A DNA stretch of 64,000 nt, taken from assembly GCF_037126465.1 (NCBI RefSeq), contig NC_088206.1, positions 70,559,687 to 70,623,686 of the forward strand. Reading direction: 5' to 3'. The stretch is from Ornithodoros turicata. Taxonomy: Eukaryota; Arthropoda; Arachnida; Ixodida; Argasidae. The notes beneath the pieces were generated by a model. That model was not told the DNA's origin and ran no database searches. It was given only the letters and a program-made list of their open reading frames with translations. This document shows, in pieces, positions 60,868-64,000 of the stretch. The translations under genes and the position numbers were made by a program. Each line of letters opens with the position of its first letter. Within the stretch, counting starts at the first letter, position 1.

Positions 60868-63471
60868 AAGCCAACTCGATTCAAACAACATGTTACAAAA
60901 GAAACATTGACAACGGAGAGCTACTTTATGAGAGCAAACTATTCAGACTTAAAGGGGGCACCGGCATTAGAGCGGCAGACGACACACATCGATACTTGAG
61001 GGACGCTGATGGATCATTCCTGCAGGAGATTGCACGGCCACCTGGCAACCTCGTCTACCACGTTCCTTTGAGAGAACGTTTCAGAAGCCGCAAAGGAGCA
61101 ATATCCTCCAAACCATGCGTCTCTCGTCTGCATTGAGGAAAGGGGGCTTCGTTCTTCTCCGAATTCATCCGGAGAAAATGTCATTACGGCCGTTAACGAT
61201 GCTGTCACTCCCTGCTGAGCGAACTAAAACCGACTCTTCCTTCATCTTTCTCTGTGTGTGTGTGTGTTTTTTTATGTATAATCATCTGAAAACGGAATTC
61301 ATATGTTCATAACCCTGTGGTAGCGGTGGTGGTACTGCCCTGTAGTACATCTTTAAGCCTTACTTCATCCAGTCATCGTTGGGTCGTGCGTTGTCCATTT
61401 GGGCAAGAAATCGGCTGAGTAGCCAAGATGGTCATACCCGTCAAGTCATACACACCATGATAACTACCTCTAGCTCGTTCTTCCTCCTGCTGTTCTCTCC
61501 TTATACATGCCTCTTATAGCAACCGTTGCTTCGCAGTGTTAGCTGGAAATAAAGACGACAAGGAAGTCATTCGTGGGTCGTTCTCTGAGCGACGTCTCAT
61601 GCTCTCGAGCGACGAATCTGGGAACCATTACCAAAAGCAAAAACAGACAAAAAAAAAGCCACCGTATAAGCGGACTGAAACGATCAACTTGATGCTGTTG
61701 CTTAAAAAAACGTAATCGTTACACAAACAATAACACACAAAAAAGGCTAACTGTAAAAACTGCTTAGACTACCTAATTACTTTTCGCGTTAACCGAAATT
61801 TATCTTTAAGTGCTTACTCAAGGAGCAGAACAAAGTGCCTAAACACAGTGTGTCCCACATAACGCGTTCTTAAAGGGACAGTCGCATTCTCCGAGGTCAA
61901 TTTCGAAACTAATGCGAATTCCAATTCCTTGCCGACCACTGAAGTGGGCCCGAAAATACCATTTCGATCATGCAAACAAAAATCTATACTTGTCCGAAAA
62001 ATATGCGGTCAACGGTATTTATCTTCGGGCAGCTTTTGCCACGACTTGCGTCGGTTTTTATTTAGCGTTGTTTCGCGGGAAGTTTAATTGTCAGAATTGA
62101 ACTTGAAATTTTGTCAAGTCAAGGCAACGTCTCTTCCTTTTTTCTTTGCCAGAAATAGACAGCCCATGTAAGAAATATACCCCGACCCATTCAAAGACAC
62201 GTTCCTTGTTCCACTGGCAACAGCCGAAAAAACAAAAAAAAAGAGAAAAAAAATCGAAAATCGTCGCTTTGATGAAGTCCCCTTCAGCTTCCTCTCAGTG
62301 TCACACCAGCCGATGACGCTGATAATAGCAGCCTTGTATCGTGTCGTTTCTCCTACATCAGTCTTTCCTCACAAAAAAGCCAATCAAAACCGACGCAAGA
62401 CGTGGCAAAAGTCCCCAGATGATAAATACCCATGACCGCATATTTTTCAGAGTAGTAGAATTTTTTACAAGAATTAATAACACATTAGGTGAAACGCCCT
62501 GTACAAACATATAACATAATTACTGCCTAAACATGTTTACAGTTTCCGAAAGCAAAAGCAGACGACACAGACGGACACGGTCCACCTCCCTCTAGGGTCC
62601 AAAGTCTGAAACACAAATGGTGCGCTTCGTGTTCTGCCTCAGTGACCAGACGGGCTGCTACTTCCATTTCTCTCTTTCGCGGGGGATAACGGATAGAACC
62701 TATTTTTAAACGTGTCCAGCTCCCCTCGCTTTCTCTCTTCTCTCGAGAGTTCTCACACCACACGCACAGCGTTGTCAGACTGCAAAGAGTTGCCGCAGCT
62801 CAAGTGTAATGACCGCTAGACACGGAAAGCGTTTTGTTCTCATGCTGCTAACCCTGGGTGCTTGCGGGTTTATTCCGCACTGAATCGCTCGGCCGAGTCA
62901 GTTTCTAAGTATGCGCTTTCTTTACTTTTAATAGGCCTTTGTGTTTTGGGAGTTAGTGTCCTGCTTTTGTGGATTCATAAGGACAGCGGGCTAGCCTCGG
63001 TATTATTGCTACGCTGCTTACCAGATGTCGTAGTCGTAAGGAAGTACTTCAAGTTACTAGGCTATCGGTAGAACACGTTTGACTGTTCGGTACGGCTTAA
63101 AAGTGGTCAGCCTGTGAAATCCTGGCTTGCTACTCCACATGGCTACATTCCATACTGCGTCGTTGATAGTGCAAAAGCGCCAATAATTGTCTCGCACGAA
63201 AACAAGCCGCGGTAAATAAATCAGAGTGAATATGAAATTAATAACAAGGGCACGCGCTCTCAATCGGTGTTGTGCTGGCAACAACAACAACATCCGCTTC
63301 GTCTGCCTGAATATTCACCCTGGTAGTCGACAAAAGAGAGACGGAGCCAATTTTCGAATTCTCTCGCGCCATCTGGAGGAGACGACCCTCAGTAGGAAAT
63401 AGAGTGGCGATAATCCTTGAAGGTCCTGTTTTTCCCTATATTTTTTTTTTTTTTTTTGTGCGAGTGAGGTA

Positions 63472-63720
63472 CACTCTTAAAAATGAACTTCACCGCATAG
63501 CACGCTGCTAGCCAACCATCATCTCGAATGATATCGTTATCTGCCCTGATTTGTTGAAAACGGAAGGCGTACGCCTTTTCTGTGACACTTATGTTGTTCA
63601 TAATTGTCACAAAAAAGGCGTACGCCCCCCGTTTTCAACAAATCAGAGCAGATAACGATATCATTCGAGATGATGGTTGGCTAGGAACGTGCTATGTGGT
63701 GAAGTTCATTTCTAAGAGTG
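63472..63720. mobile_element. TA-flanked palindromic MITE, CACTCTTAAAAA family, 249 bp
   Basis: The ends CACTCTTAAAAATGAACTTC and complement CACTCTTAGAAATGAACTTC have arms of about 110 bp (GCTAGCCAACCATCATCTCG, GATATCGTTATCTG, GAAAACGG...AAGGCGTACGCC). TA lies at 63470-63471 and 63721-63722. Non-coding. Confidence 0.9.
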
Positions 63721-64000
63721 TATATACCCTACTTCAAAACCCTCGCAGGTGACTCCCCTCTGCTGAATGAAGCCTCAAACAGCAGTGTTTCAAAACTGCC
63801 GACGAATAAAATTTTACTTTGGTTTCGAAATCGCGGTCGGACGAGATCGCTCCCTTTCAACGATCAACCCACAGCGGCTAAACTGCACCTATACCGGTGC
63901 CTCATGTTAGGCAAGCGGGGGAAACCTGAACCAGGAACACGATAACCGAAGGTACTCGTTAGCACCTCTTCGAACCGGAAATAGAACTCCGCACCAACAC

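Larger units (their letters stand above)
40664..64000. other. No supported exon: long PTK7 intron 1 or intergenic DNA
   Basis: No frame on either strand shows an Ig core, a signal peptide with a good start, or paired splice sites. A GC-richer stretch at 41040-41400 (CACGTGAC, GTCAGAGCTCGGAGC) and one at 49080-49460 with TGACGTCA-like words look promoter-like but no transcript start can be assigned. The rest is repeats listed separately plus AT-rich unique DNA. Confidence 0.55.

Overview
The window reads as a piece of an arachnid nuclear genome, most likely a tick. Three genes, all on the minus strand, are split into short exons with GT/AG junctions whose phases match. One belongs to what I recall as a large tick protein family. 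The rest is dense in tRNA-derived SINEs, short inverted-repeat elements (MITEs) and degenerate transposase or LINE pieces. There is no operon structure and no bacterial or viral gene content.

Layout. Positions 1-8598 are a tandem satellite with a 154-bp unit (about 56 copies). Its last 2 kb is organised as a 462-bp, three-unit higher-order repeat, followed by about 370 bp of diverged edge units. Directly beside it (9070-16822, minus) is a nine-exon gene for a membrane-anchored or secreted protein of unknown function. It has a single-base frame break near 15960, and its introns hold a SINE, fold-back elements and a hAT-type MITE nested inside a fold-back element. From 17.3 to 19.6 kb there is only transposon debris. 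At 20170-22962 (minus) lies a compact gene for a protein with two PDZ domains; an 890-bp fold-back element fills most of its last intron. From 23 to 28.9 kb there are SINE and MITE copies and no gene.

Positions 28928-40663 (minus) carry most of PTK7/off-track, a Wnt/planar-polarity co-receptor pseudokinase: six Ig domains, a membrane helix, a juxtamembrane exon and two pseudokinase exons, with a one-base frame break near 29460. The signal peptide and any further Ig exon were not found, so the 5' end is missing or lies beyond a very long first intron. The PTK7 introns are packed with MITEs, including an inverted pair that brackets one exon.

From 40.7 kb to the end no coding exon could be supported; this may be PTK7 intron 1 or intergenic DNA. 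It holds SINE pieces, a LINE 3' end, several MITEs and microsatellites. The strongest unexplained signal in the window is the ten-base word TGTCGTCTGC (complement GCAGACGACA). The nine-base core GTCGTCTGC occurs 23 times singly on either strand, plus 10 times in one 14-bp minisatellite, where about 0.5 would be expected by chance. Nearly all copies lie after 36 kb, and they are densest at 42-46 and 56-62.6 kb.
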